Source: Oreohelix idahoensis (lineage: Eukaryota; Mollusca; Gastropoda; Stylommatophora; Oreohelicidae). Taken from it: a stretch of 64,000 nt of DNA. The DNA is taken from positions 1-64,000 of the forward strand of contig JAMPIV010017766.1 of NCBI GenBank assembly GCA_024509875.1, written 5' to 3'. A model generated the notes under the pieces. That model did no database searches, had not been told where the DNA came from, and saw only the letters and a program-made list of their open reading frames with translations. This document shows positions 22,701 through 32,674 of the stretch, one piece after another. The position numbers and the translations under genes are program-made. Numbering within the stretch: the first letter of the stretch is position 1; each line of letters begins with the position of its first letter.

Positions 22701-22916
22701 GTTGATGATCTTGTCAGTTCATTTCTTCAAGACTTACTACTTGTCATGTCTAATTTGTTGATGATCTTGTCAGTTCATTTCTTCAAGCCTTACTACTTGT
22801 CATGTCTAATTTGTTGATGATCTTGTCAGTTCATTTCTTCAAGCCTTACTACTTGTCATGTCTAATTTGTTGATGATCTTGTCAGTTCATTTCTTCAAGC
22901 CTTACTATTTGTCATG
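19745..22916. repeat. 56-bp satellite array, about 56 copies
   Basis: The unit contains ACTTACTACTTGTCATG, TCTAATTTGTTGATGATC and TTGTCAGTTCATTTCTTCAA; successive units start exactly 56 bp apart. The leftmost unit (19765-19820) is degenerate. Most units are near-identical, with a limited set of variants: A or C before CTTACT, G or A in TTGTC/TTATC, C or T in ACTACTT/ACTATTT. The ACTATTT variant clusters at about 21840-22015, suggesting local homogenisation. The period is not a multiple of three and no long frame crosses it. The array starts about 70 bp after the RTE tail. Confidence 0.98.
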
Positions 22917-23320
22917 AATGTTTCCTTTCTCCCAAGACAGAAACAACTAAAATGACATAAAAAAACAGTTATCAAGGTGAAGGCTACAGACTCCTTCTTA
23001 GAAAAAATCTAAGCTTATGCATCATTCAAATCTATGCATGCAAATAATACATTTGATAAAAAATGGAAATCATTATGCTCATATACACATACAGTCTGTA
23101 AAACATAATATATTTCTTTAAATGCAAAACATTATAATTTTCAGAGTAAAAATTCTGAAGAAAATAATATTCAAATTCTTAGGCTGTGTCGTGGATATCC
23201 TATAATCCATTCATTGACCCCACAAGGAATCAGTGGACCATAGGTTAATAACTCTGCTCTAGAACAACACAAAATGACACCTATCATCAACTCAATAGAA
23301 AGTCAGTATATTTATTTTTA
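22917..23320. other. Unique-looking spacer after satellite
   Basis: AT-rich sequence without coding frames or matches to other parts of the window. Confidence 0.35.
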
Positions 23321-23580
23321 CACCTCACAAGTTAGTGCACTCGCTTCCCAGCTCGGCAGTCCATGGTTCAATTCCCAGTTGAGGTGTGATTTATTTTTTA
23401 GACTGCAAACGGCTCCGGTGTTGACCTAGCCTCATGAATTAGGTACCAGAGAAAGTCTGAGAAGGTTAAAGGTGGCTGGCATGATACTGACCATGTCACC
23501 CCTAATGTCACCCCTGTAAAGAAAATATGGGCCTAACATCATATTCCCAATATGCCTCAATAGTCATGTAACTGGATCCT
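23321..23580 (+). mobile_element. tRNA-derived SINE
   Basis: The head (23321-23386) is tRNA-like. CACCTCA at 23321-23327 pairs with TGAGGTG at 23380-23386 as a 7-bp acceptor stem. GTTAGTGCACTCG lies in the A-box position and GGTTCAATTCC at 23365-23375 matches the Pol III B box. An unrelated body of about 190 bp follows, with CACCCCTAATGTCACCCCTG as a short internal duplication, ending at GGATCC and a T-run. No codon set or anticodon could be assigned with confidence, so it is a SINE and not a functional tRNA gene. Confidence 0.7.
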
Positions 23581-23589
23581 TTTTTTTTA

Positions 23590-24160
23590 CATTTTACTTC
23601 ACAAGAGCCACAACATACAGCTAATAAAAAAAGTTTATTAAAAAAGGTGAATGTCAAAAATACTTTTCTTCAACACAGAAGTACAACTGAGGTATTACTG
23701 TGTATGAGAATACCAGCAGACAAATATAGAGAGGTCCTTAAAGTATTTACATGTACTTTTTAACTATAAGGAAGTGCGACATAGCTCATAATGATAAACT
23801 AATTTAATGATTCGAAGAAATAGTTACTGACAGAAAATACACAAGAATACTCAGCAACAAAACCTGGGAACACACTGCAACAGAAAGATCTAGCAATTAT
23901 TACTTATCATATTACCCTTTCTAATTTCCTAAAGTAACCCATCCATTTATAAGAAATTTCTACCAACGTATAATCTTCTCATGGTGCATTTTTGGAAATT
24001 ATGGCCAAGCTGCACATAACGGCCTGGATAATAAATTGCATGTCCATTGTAATAACGTGCATTTGTTCCTAATCTCTTCATAATGCATGTTTTATATAAA
24101 TATTTATGCCTGGTTTTTTTTTCACAATAGGCCTACTTATGGAATTCTCCCAATTTATAT
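23590..24160. other. Spacer without recognisable gene
   Basis: AT-rich, with no conserved frame or element signature. It borders the paralogous block that follows. Confidence 0.35.
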
Positions 24161-24900
24161 TAAAGCACTTAAGTTTAGCGAAAGAGGCTTTTATTTTAAT
24201 TACAGAAGCAACACAGATGACGTATCGATATCCACTTGGCCAACATGGCGGCCTTTATCTACTTTTCTGAAACTCTAACATACCTCATAGTCTAGTTCCT
24301 GCTTTATCTGTGTTGTTTCTTCACTATTCATCTTCACACAGTTCTAAAACAGAGTTCCTTTTGGAGGAAAAATGGCGTCTTTCTCAGAATGAAGGAAAGA
24401 TACAAAATGAGGTGCGTTATCTTTCGCCTTCAGATGTAAAGAGTTGAGCTGGTATAATGGTTACAAGCTTGCATCTAAAGGCAGAGTTGTTACCTAGTTA
24501 GAAACCAGATAACAACACTTGAACAAAAGATGACAAATTCACTAAGACGAGAATCGGTCGACTGTACTTTTTAGTCATTTTAAAAAATAGAGTAACCTCC
24601 CCTTATGGGAGTATTCGTTGTTTTGTGTATAAAAACGCTTAAGTTTGCGTTAAAAGCATTTTGGAGTTAAGTCATCATACTGCTATCTCCACATCAGGGT
24701 TACAGTCAAACCTAATGTTTATTTTATATTTGTACATGCGCTCTTATATAACCCACTATGGTTGAAGCGGAAATTTAAAAAGATCGAATGTCGGCTGCCG
24801 TGGATCCAGCGTTGCCACTCTAATGTTGCCCACCTAGATCTTTAGTTTTCTTGGTCTTTTTTTTTGGTATTATCTAGATGTTATGTTTCATTTTATGTTA
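24160..24900 (-). repeat. Exon-bearing block, inverted paralogue of 54.5-55.3 kb
   Basis: In reverse complement it matches the region near 54.5-55.3 kb in order: a block around ACGAATACTCCC...GGGGAGGT, a block reading ATCTGGTTTCTAACT..GGTAAC followed by GTAACCATTAT, the exon D sequence, and GCCATGTTGGCCAAG..GATATCGATAC. The conserved stretches flank an exon with a start codon, so this looks like a duplicated promoter and first-exon region (inference). Confidence 0.7.
24284..24343 (-). CDS. Candidate first coding exon D (60 nt)
   Basis: Acceptor AG (complement 24344-24345, after a pyrimidine stretch) and donor GTATGT bound a 20-codon exon containing an ATG at 24331-24329 followed by NSEETTQIKQELDYE. 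Length is a multiple of three and the ending resembles exons A and C. It probably opens an acidic-linker protein of the same type; no downstream exon could be linked to it within the window. Confidence 0.55.
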
Positions 24901-26295
24901 AATCTGTCTCCCTCCCCCCACCCCCTCTTACTTCAGGTTTTATTTTGAAATATTGAAAGTGTTGTTTTACAAGTAAATTTTATGAAAAATAAACAACAGT
25001 CCAATAGGCTACCACGTCATGTATCTGTTGTTTGTATCCTTAGCCATCAATTACCAAATTACATATCTGTTATACATGACTTTACATCCAAATCTCTCCG
25101 GGAAGATATTTAGGAAGGACATCACAACAGATACAATGTAAAGGTAGTCCAATGGCAGATAATGCTGTCAGAGAGTGAAGAGTTAGAGACTTCTATATAC
25201 TATATCCAGTTTTATGAGATATGGTGGTTAGTTCCCTTCTCGTTGCCTCTAACTACTGTGGCGAGATATGAGTTATACAGAAAGAAAAAAATTGATATAA
25301 TTACCAACAATGGAGAAGAGACCTGGTAGGATGGGTCAAGACACATGAAGTAATTAACTGCACAGTCCTATATGGTAGCTGTAGAGTTTTTTTGTTTTTT
25401 TTAAATTAATGAAGAAAAATATCCCGTTCAACCTCTGATGGGTTATAATTAGGATATATATTGTTTTCAATTCCAAATAATATGAACAACTGCCGATATG
25501 AGAAAGAGGTATCACATTTGTCAAATCATTGTAAATAGGGACAATCACAATTGTTCTTATAAAAAAGTTAGTTGCTTATCCTTTACAGGACGTGGCAATC
25601 AACCCCAGCTTTTATTGGCTGTTTATGATTTTTCTAGGCAATTTTTTTCATTCAGTAGTTTGCCATTGCTTTCTGAACGGTACGGCGCTTATACCATTGT
25701 TAAAAATCCACACAAAGCGATCTGCTACCAAACCGCTGCAGCAGGTTTCGAACCTGGTATATCTGGATTATGAAACTGCGTTAATATTATTGTTCTTATA
25801 TGTTAAATAAATAGAAACAAAATGAAGAAAAAACTCTGAACAAAGAATTAGTCGTAGAAGAGAGCTGGGAAGCAAGTCATCTTCTCGCTAGACCTATCCT
25901 ATGCTCCAATGTTGTCTCTATTAATATTTGGTGTAAAATGCTGCTTGTTAATTATCCCTATCAATTCAACATATTAAATAATGGTCTGAATTTCAACACA
26001 ATAAGAACATTTTGAACAGAAACTGGAGTTTAACAAAATCAATAAACTGTGATTTATAAAATATATCTGCACACTTTAATAATTAAAATAGAAGTTTGGT
26101 AAAAATTGCAGATATGTATTTACATAAATCCTAAGTTGGAAAATTACAAGTTGCCAATGTTTTTAATTCATCATTTCGGGCAATTGGTGACTTCCAGATC
26201 TTGTTTCTTCAAAGTATTGAGTACTTGTCTAATTCAGGTCCTTTCACTGCAGACACTTTTCGTCATACATCAGGTGTTAATATCAAGGATGCTTC
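24901..26295. other. Region without recognisable gene
   Basis: AT-rich sequence with short ORFs only. A GGTTTCGAACCTGG motif at about 25744 resembles a Pol III B box in either orientation but has no partner A box or acceptor stem, so no SINE or tRNA is called. Confidence 0.35.
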
Positions 26296-26535
26296 TTTCA
26301 CCTTGTTGTACGAGTATATTGGTGTAACTACAACTGTAGTTGTCGCTTGGGAAGAGCTATAGAGTATTATCAAGAAGGTCTCCAGATATTCGCTCGTTGG
26401 ACAAGAAGAAGAGAATGCGAATGCTCTCCACTAGATAGTGTTTTTTTTAGTAAGTTATGGAAAGTGTTCTATTTTCCCTCGACTTTAACTTCTGCCCTTA
26501 GATCTCGATTAAGAAAGAGCCCCCAACCTCATCTA
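26296..26535. repeat. Dispersed repeat, copy of 11800-12040
   Basis: Shares the CGCTCGTTGGACAAGAAGA-like block, the GAATGC(G/T)AATGCT block, a TTATGGAAAG block and an AGCCCCCAACCTC end with the 11.8-kb copy. A 69-codon ORF across it is not considered a gene. Confidence 0.65.
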
Positions 26536-27216
26536 AATGAAGGATTTTACACATAGATATATATTTAATACAGACAGCATGAGTGATACATTAACAAACT
26601 AGGTAATGATCAACGCAGCTATATAGTTTATTAGTTTAATATAGACACATATAGGGTTAGTAGAAAATAAAAAGTTATGATTGTGAAAGACAATTTACAC
26701 ACACAGATGAGATGTACATAAAGCAGTTAGTTAAATATGAAAGTACCGTAACCCATGTGAATAGTGAAATGATGATTGGATATATTAAGTGTTATCACAC
26801 TGGCGCCCATTCTACACTGTTCATTTGTCTCTCCACTTTCCTCCACTGTACGATTATACACAGATACAATGTAGGTGTATGGTATTATCACAACCCACCA
26901 TTTCGCTTTGGTGGGGAGCAAGGTGCTAGCTGGCTAAACCAACACCGCTAGCTCATTACCATTGTTGTAAAGATTTCACTACGACACATAATATGGCTCG
27001 TGTCCACTAAGGTATGACTATACACCATTGGGTGATACAAGAAATTAACACTTACTATCAGCTCACATCCCTTTTATTGCCAAGACTAAACTTGGCCACA
27101 CTCGGCCTAATGAAATGCAAAAACGTATTTGTACAACTGCCACCAAAATGCATTTAAATAAAAGTACAGATATAACACCAAGTAAGATGGCTACCCAAGC
27201 CTCTATCGTGAGCTTT
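26536..27216. other. Spacer without recognisable gene
   Basis: No conserved frames or element ends seen. Confidence 0.35.
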
Positions 27217-27548
27217 GCTCAATCGAGCGACAACCAAAATGGTACTGTCGAGCTGCCAGTCAACCCAAGGATTTACAAAATACTCATTATACATAGCACT
27301 GAGAAAAAATAATCAGCTCCTTAGAATAACTAACGCTAGGAAAAGACGCTATTGTATCATATATTGGAAAAGCAATATCGTGGCTCAATCGAGCGACAAC
27401 CAAAATGGTACTGTCGAGCTGCCAGTCAACCCAAGGATTTACAAAATACTCATTATACATAGCACTGAGAAAAAATAATCAGCTCCTTAGAATAACTAAC
27501 GCTAGGAAAAGACATATATGGCTGGCATTGTATCATATATTGCAAAGC
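27217..27548. repeat. Tandem duplication with 166-bp period
   Basis: About 130 bp starting GCTCAATCGAGCGACAACC at 27217 is repeated without visible change from 27383. Each copy is followed by ATTGTATCATATATTG, with a short length difference in between. It lies just left of the LTR element and is noncoding. Confidence 0.92.
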
Positions 27549-27611
27549 ACAACAGCCTCAGGCTGGCGTCAATCTGCGTCCACCCAGGACAGCAGTCGGA
27601 ACTCTAATTAC

Positions 27612-27796
27612 TGTAATGTTATGATGTATGTATATAAGCATTACCTCGTCATCTACACAAGCACACACATGTTTCAGAGAGCACTCAGTAAAAGCATGTT
27701 CAGTTCGTAGCCATGTTTATTTACAGAATATCGTACATGTCAAGATTCGCATTATATTACAATGTGTGGTTCGTACTTTAATGTATTCATATTACA
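27612..27796 (-). repeat. 3' LTR (185 bp)
   Basis: Begins TGTAATGTTATG and ends ATATTACA (plus-strand reading), TG...CA style, with no difference seen from the LTR at 30703-30887. Confidence 0.95.
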
Positions 27797-27809
27797 TCCC
27801 CCCTTTTTT
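27797..27809 (-). promoter_or_regulatory. Polypurine tract of the LTR element
   Basis: The complement reads AAAAAAGGGGGGA immediately upstream of the 3' LTR, the expected site for plus-strand DNA priming. Confidence 0.85.
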
Positions 27810-27924
27810 GAAAAAAAAAAATGTGTGCAAACATTTCCAACGAAATGTTTCATGTGAGAAAGGATAAGTATGTGTAATGCTCAGTGTGAGTATATATGTC
27901 ACTGTCTGTATCGGCTGGGAGGTG

Positions 27925-30609
27925 TCACTGTACGGCCAGAACGAGTGGTGGTTCTGCGGAAGTCCCTGGTTTAGCTTGAGTTGGTTGTGATTTCGGCCTT
28001 GGCGCTTGTTGGTTTTGTGGGGCACCAAGGTCTGGAGTTACTGCATTGTCTGTTGAAAGCATGGGAATTCTCTGTTCTGTTGTATTCTGTGGGATTTCTC
28101 TTATGTCCACTCTGTTTCGCCTCAGGAGGTTGCTGCTGCTGTCTGGTCTTAAAGTATAGCTCCTGGGTTCAGGGTTTCTGGAAATGATTGTTGCTTTTGA
28201 CCATGTGTCATTGTTGTGGTTGTAGGTAGTTACATGCTGACCAGGATATAATGGTGGTAAGTCTTTAGCACATTTGTCATAGTTGGATTTCTGAACTTGC
28301 TGACGATGCTGAAGTTGATCATATGTGCTGTCTCTATGTTGTGGACGGAAGTGGACCTTAGATGGTAGGAGATCTTTAATTCTTCTATCAAACATAAGTT
28401 CTGCTGGACTGTCGATCTTACTGTCTACCGGTGTTGTTCTCCATCTCAAGAGTGCTAGGTGTACATCCTCTGTTCTTGTTTTCTTCACGATTGACTTGAT
28501 AGTTTGTATCTGTCTCTCAATGAAACCATTAGATTTAGGGTATCTAGGTGATGATGTTGTGTGTTTGATCTTCCAGTCCTTAGTGAAGTTTCTGTATGCT
28601 TGACCTGAGAAATGTGGACCGTTGTCTGATCTAATTTCATCTGGGATGCCAAACATGCTGCAATACTTCTTTGTAATGTCTGCAATAACAGCTGACGGTG
28701 AGGGTTGTGGAAGTTTCTCAATGATGGGAAATTTGCTGTAGTAATCAGCAATAATAAGATAGTCATTATTGTCGATTGAGAAAATATCAGTTCCTATAAT
28801 GCTCCAAGGGCTCAATGGTATGTCTGATGGTATGAGAGGTTCTCTGCACTGCCTATTTGCATGTTCTTGGCAAATTGAACAGTTTTTACATAGTGTTTCT
28901 ATGTCCTTGTTTATCTGTGGCCAGTAAACATCTTTCTTTGCTCTCAGTTGTGTCTTCACAATACCAAGGTGACTATTATGGAGCTGTTTAAGGATGATAT
29001 CGCGTTGTGTTTCTGGTACAACAATGCGATCTCCTTTAAGGATCAGACCATCTTCGATGCTTAACTCGTCCCTCATCGAGTAGTAGTATGGACGGATGTG
29101 TGTTGGAACTTCCCTGATAGAGCTTGGCCATCCATGGTATATCAGTTCTTTGAGAGAGTTAAGAATAGGATCTCTCGTTGTGTCTTCTCTGATGTGTTCA
29201 AGCCGATTATCGCTAAACTTGACAGAATCAACTTTGATGTTTGGGGTAAGATCTGTTATCTTGTTGGGGTTTGGTAGTCTGCTGAGAGCATCTGCAAAAC
29301 CTATATCCTCTTTAATGTTGTTAATAGTTACCACACTCAGCTTTTCGCACATTGGTAAACCCAAAATTGCAGGTCCTTCAATATCTACCAAGTAAAATGT
29401 TGACGATGTCCATTCTGAGCCTCTGTATGAACATTCAAGTGTTACTGCTCCAAAACAGTCTATACTTGTTCCATTGTAAGCTCTTAGCTTTGTCCTGCCA
29501 CTCCTATGTTTTACATCCCTTGTGGGAAATCCTTGCTCATCCACCTTGTCAGGCATGATTTGTCTGAATATTCTTAAGGGTAGAGTGTTACCTTGGGCAC
29601 CTGTGTCTATCTTGAACCGAATGTTTCTTTCTTTGTGCATTTTAATTCCTGGTATTCGGAATTGTACCTTGCAGAAAGCCTGCGTTCTCTTTGGTTCATT
29701 ACTGAAAGTTAGTATCTTCACAGTATCAAAAGTGGAAGGATCACTTTCTTCACTGGAGTCAAGGTCCTCAGTCATCATAGAGTGTGTTTGTTTTGACGAC
29801 TTTCTGCTGTGAAGTTTGTGTTGAGCACTGTCTTGTTTCCTCTTGAAACATAATTTTATCCAGTGGCCCCTCTTTCTGCAGTAATGACATGTAGAGTCTT
29901 TAGCTGGACAGTGGTTTTGTATGTGGTTTAGGCCACAACATTTACACATAGCACCTCTGCTTGTGTTGTGTTTTTCTTGTTGTTTCGAACCAGTTGCTTT
30001 GTTGTGTCTAGGTTTATAGCTTTTCACTGCATCCACCTGGGCTGCTAATGTACCTTGCTGAATTTGTTTAATGCTTAGTGCTTGTGCCTCGTGTTTCCTG
30101 CCTTCATCCAGAAGTTGTTGTAAAGTTAGCGTATCACTCTGGCTCAGTAGCCATTTCTGGAACTCTGGCATTGGTGTGCTAAGAAGAATCTGTTCAATAA
30201 TTCGCTCTTTTTCTTCTTCGTTGCTAAATTTACATACTCTTGTTTTCTCCTTAATGCGAGTGAAGAAATCATCTAGGCTTTCACCACGTTTCTGTCGCAG
30301 GTGGTGAAGCTCTAATCTTGCCGCTCTAAAGTTTGTGTGCTTTATGATCAGACGCTTTTCAAATTCGTCCAATATGGCTACGGGGTCGGTTGCCGACTCA
30401 ACCGGCATGGCGGTAGCAAAACTGTTGTAGATTTTCAAACCTTCATCGTCCAATGCTTCTAGGATATATGGAGTTAGGGTTTGTCCTTCCAGACCAGTGG
30501 TCTTGGAATATAGATCTATGCGTTGGCGCCATAACAAGAAAGCTTCACTCTTATCACCTTGACCGGCGAATCTCATTTGCGGTGCGTTGCGATATTGTTT
30601 CACCGCCAT
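27925..30609 (-). CDS. Gag-protease-integrase polyprotein, RT deleted (894 aa)
   Basis: Gag occupies roughly residues 1-220, followed by two CCHC-like knuckles (Cys222/225/His229/Cys234 and Cys241/244/His249/Cys254). Aspartic protease has KIDTGAQG (Asp335) and ILGLP near 416. Residues 437-447 read FADALSRLPNP, the usual end of RNase H, and directly follow protease at TINNIKEDIG, so the whole RT and nearly all RNase H are missing in frame. Integrase then has a zinc-binding part (LHNSHLG, CKNCSIC), core Asp608, Asp662 (SDNGPHF) and Glu698 (NGFIER), spaced as D-x53-D-x35-E, and a C-terminal region to 894. There are no internal stops. A normal gag-pol is about 450 residues longer. The start ATG at 30609 is the first in frame. 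Confidence 0.93.
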   Translation of the reverse strand: MAVKQYRNAPQMRFAGQGDKSEAFLLWRQRIDLYSKTTGLEGQTLTPYILEALDDEGLKIYNSFATAMPVESATDPVAILDEFEKRLIIKHTNFRAARLELHHLRQKRGESLDDFFTRIKEKTRVCKFSNEEEKERIIEQILLSTPMPEFQKWLLSQSDTLTLQQLLDEGRKHEAQALSIKQIQQGTLAAQVDAVKSYKPRHNKATGSKQQEKHNTSRGAMCKCCGLNHIQNHCPAKDSTCHYCRKRGHWIKLCFKRKQDSAQHKLHSRKSSKQTHSMMTEDLDSSEESDPSTFDTVKILTFSNEPKRTQAFCKVQFRIPGIKMHKERNIRFKIDTGAQGNTLPLRIFRQIMPDKVDEQGFPTRDVKHRSGRTKLRAYNGTSIDCFGAVTLECSYRGSEWTSSTFYLVDIEGPAILGLPMCEKLSVVTINNIKEDIGFADALSRLPNPNKITDLTPNIKVDSVKFSDNRLEHIREDTTRDPILNSLKELIYHGWPSSIREVPTHIRPYYYSMRDELSIEDGLILKGDRIVVPETQRDIILKQLHNSHLGIVKTQLRAKKDVYWPQINKDIETLCKNCSICQEHANRQCREPLIPSDIPLSPWSIIGTDIFSIDNNDYLIIADYYSKFPIIEKLPQPSPSAVIADITKKYCSMFGIPDEIRSDNGPHFSGQAYRNFTKDWKIKHTTSSPRYPKSNGFIERQIQTIKSIVKKTRTEDVHLALLRWRTTPVDSKIDSPAELMFDRRIKDLLPSKVHFRPQHRDSTYDQLQHRQQVQKSNYDKCAKDLPPLYPGQHVTTYNHNNDTWSKATIISRNPEPRSYTLRPDSSSNLLRRNRVDIREIPQNTTEQRIPMLSTDNAVTPDLGAPQNQQAPRPKSQPTQAKPGTSAEPPLVLAVQ

Positions 30610-30684
30610 GGCTGACCACGATGACGAAAATTAGCCGAATACTGTACTCACGTGTTATCGTGTAGCTGTTTTGCGTCAGTCCGG

Positions 30685-30702
30685 TATCGACCGCTGCCAC
30701 CA
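30685..30702 (-). promoter_or_regulatory. Candidate primer-binding site
   Basis: The complement begins TGGTGGCAGCGGTC directly after the 5' LTR end, the TGG start expected of a site pairing with a tRNA 3' CCA end. The tRNA was not identified. Confidence 0.7.
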
Positions 30703-30887
30703 TGTAATGTTATGATGTATGTATATAAGCATTACCTCGTCATCTACACAAGCACACACATGTTTCAGAGAGCACTCAGTAAAAGCATGTTCAGTTCGTA
30801 GCCATGTTTATTTACAGAATATCGTACATGTCAAGATTCGCATTATATTACAATGTGTGGTTCGTACTTTAATGTATTCATATTACA
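30703..30887 (-). repeat. 5' LTR (185 bp)
   Basis: Identical to 27612-27796. It would hold the promoter for the minus-strand transcript. It is followed by the TSD copy ATTAC at 30888-30892. Confidence 0.95.
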
Positions 30888-30892
30888 ATTAC

Positions 30893-31376
30893 CTCTTTAT
30901 TTTGTTGGCACCTGAATTTTCGCTGCTCACATGATATAGCCGTTCGGCTATTTGCGTTAGCTTCCGACCGGCTTGTCTTGTCACTAACAAGCAAGCAAGC
31001 ACAAAATAACGTTGTGACATCCAACCTCCCACCCTTAAGAAAGAAAATAAAGTTTTCTTATATTTGGAGGGTGCTGGGCCCGAGCCCCCTCAGAAGTTGG
31101 AGCTCATATGCCTCCTAACAGCGTACTCTCACTGACCTAACAGTGCCGTCTTCGCAAATATCTCTCTCATCTGTGCAGCATCAATCGGTGCGAAAGAATG
31201 TGTACATGACAAATCACCCAAGGTTAAGGCAACTGTAAATATGACAAAGGTTACCTCAACTGAGTATCTTTGAAATAATCCCCGTAGGGTAACTACGTAA
31301 ATGAATGACTAGATTCACCTACTCCCATGCTCATCCTTTCAAACACAAAATCAATCATCTGCCTTTATTGTGACGT
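30893..31376. other. Spacer between LTR element and LINE-A
   Basis: No conserved frame. Short CAAG repeats (ACAAGCAAGCAAGCAC) near 30990 are the only structure noted. Confidence 0.35.
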
Positions 31377-31385
31377 ACATCATGA

Positions 31386-32089
31386 CGCTCAATGTGAGCA
31401 ACCCTGAGCCCATATCAGTAAGGAATCAGCAACTGGAACAGACAGATGCCTTCACATACCTAGGATTCATAGTAACACCAGACCACGGAGCAAGCAAAGA
31501 CATCAACAACAGAATGAACAAAGCAAGAACAGCCTTTTTTTATTCTAAACAACATCTGTAAGACCTCTCGGTACAGCACAAGCACAAAATTAGGATTATA
31601 TCAGAGCTGTGTGCTTTTTGTGCTTCTCTATGGCGCGGAGAGCTGGTGAGTTACAGAGTAGGAAATGTCGAAATTGTCCTCTTTTCACACAACATGCTTA
31701 AGAAAAATTCTCCGAATCTTTTGGCCGAATACCATTACCAACCAAGATCTGCTTACTCGGAGCAAGCAAGAAGACATGCACACCATCATAGCTGGCAGAC
31801 GCTGGAGCTGGGTTGGCCATGTCCTCAGAAGAGACCCCGATGCCATCACAAGAACAGCTATGCTATGGACCCCTGAAGGAAAACGAAAGAGGGGCCGACC
31901 AAAAACAACTTGGCGGAGGACTGTGGAGGCTGAGATGCAAAGAATGAACCAGAGTTGGGGCACTGTACGAAGGATGGCCGCCGACCGAGCAAAGTGGAAT
32001 CAATTTGTTGTTGCCTTACAAGACGCCACCAGGCGTAATGGGCACTAACTGCTTCGACGGTCGGCGGCTAAGGAACGAAGAAGAAGAAG
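31386..32089 (+). mobile_element. LINE-A 5'-truncated copy with 9-bp TSD
   Basis: The sequence enters LINE-A in the RT C-terminal region (TLNVSNPEPISVRNQQLEQT, NNRMNKARTAFF) and continues through the C-terminal block (31665-32048, ending ATRRNGH) to a GAAGAAGAAGA tail. ACATCATGA occurs at 31377-31385 and 32090-32098 as target duplication; part overlaps LINE sequence, so the exact 5' junction is uncertain by a few bases. A frameshift near 31555 breaks the coding sequence. Confidence 0.88.
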
Positions 32090-32407
32090 ACATCATGAAA
32101 ACGATGAACATAATATTTTTTACCCAAGCCATCCGTTCCAATATGAAAAAAGTTAATCCATCAAATTCACAGTAACTTATTCACCAGAATGTGACACAGA
32201 AGAATACTACACCACGGGACGCTACTGTCCATTCTAAAATTTGCAATCAAGACAGATCGTCCGCAACTACATTCTTTACTTCTTCAATTGAAATAATGGG
32301 AAATGGAACTGCTGGAGCAATATTACCCAGCGTGTCAACTTCGCACTGGTAGACTTCGTTGACTGCAAGAATAGCAGCGGTTTATGATCTGTTAGGAGGA
32401 ACAAATG

Positions 32408-32640
32408 TGCTCCCAACAGTTATATTGCCAACTTACAGACAGCCCATATAATAGCCAGGCATTCCCTTTTGATCGTGGAATACCTTGTCTCTGCCGGCAG
32501 CAACTTCCTGCTGACGTACAACATCGGATGAAGTGACCCTTCCTGGTCCTGCAATAAACAGGCCCCAATGCCTAATGACGAAGCATCGGTGTGTGAGACG
32601 AATGGTTTGCGCAGGTCAGGCAACAACAAGATAGGTTTCC
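32408..32640 (-). pseudogene. Gmr1-like Ty3/gypsy RNase H fragment
   Basis: Encodes LPDLRKPFVSHTDASSLGIG (the Asp of TDAS is an RNase H catalytic residue), LLQDQEGSLHPMLYVSRKLL and YSTIKRECLAIIWAV. It follows the RT fragment on the minus strand after a short frameshifted connection. It ends before the later RNase H catalytic residues. Confidence 0.85.
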
Positions 32641-32674
32641 ATGAAAATACAAATTTATTTTAGAGAGGGCCCTC

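Larger units (their letters stand above)
27612..30887 (-). mobile_element. Young Ty3/gypsy LTR element lacking RT
   Basis: The 3,276-bp element is bounded by identical 185-bp LTRs and a 5-bp TSD (ATTAC at 27607-27611 and 30888-30892). On the minus strand it has a primer-binding site candidate beside the 5' LTR, one uninterrupted gag-protease-integrase ORF and a polypurine tract beside the 3' LTR. RT and all but the end of RNase H are missing. Identical LTRs indicate very recent insertion; without RT it must have been mobilised in trans or deleted afterwards. The gag with two adjacent zinc knuckles resembles the Mag lineage (inference). Confidence 0.95.

Noticed and set aside
19745..22916. CRISPR-like regular repeats
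   Set aside because: Units are contiguous with no variable spacers and lie in a eukaryotic transposon landscape; it is a satellite.
25720..25780. tRNA or SINE suggested by GGTTTCGAACCTGG
   Set aside because: No acceptor stem, A box or cloverleaf could be assembled around it.
26347..26556. 69-codon ORF near 26.4 kb
   Set aside because: Sits in a dispersed repeat also found at 11.8 kb, where the frame is not conserved.
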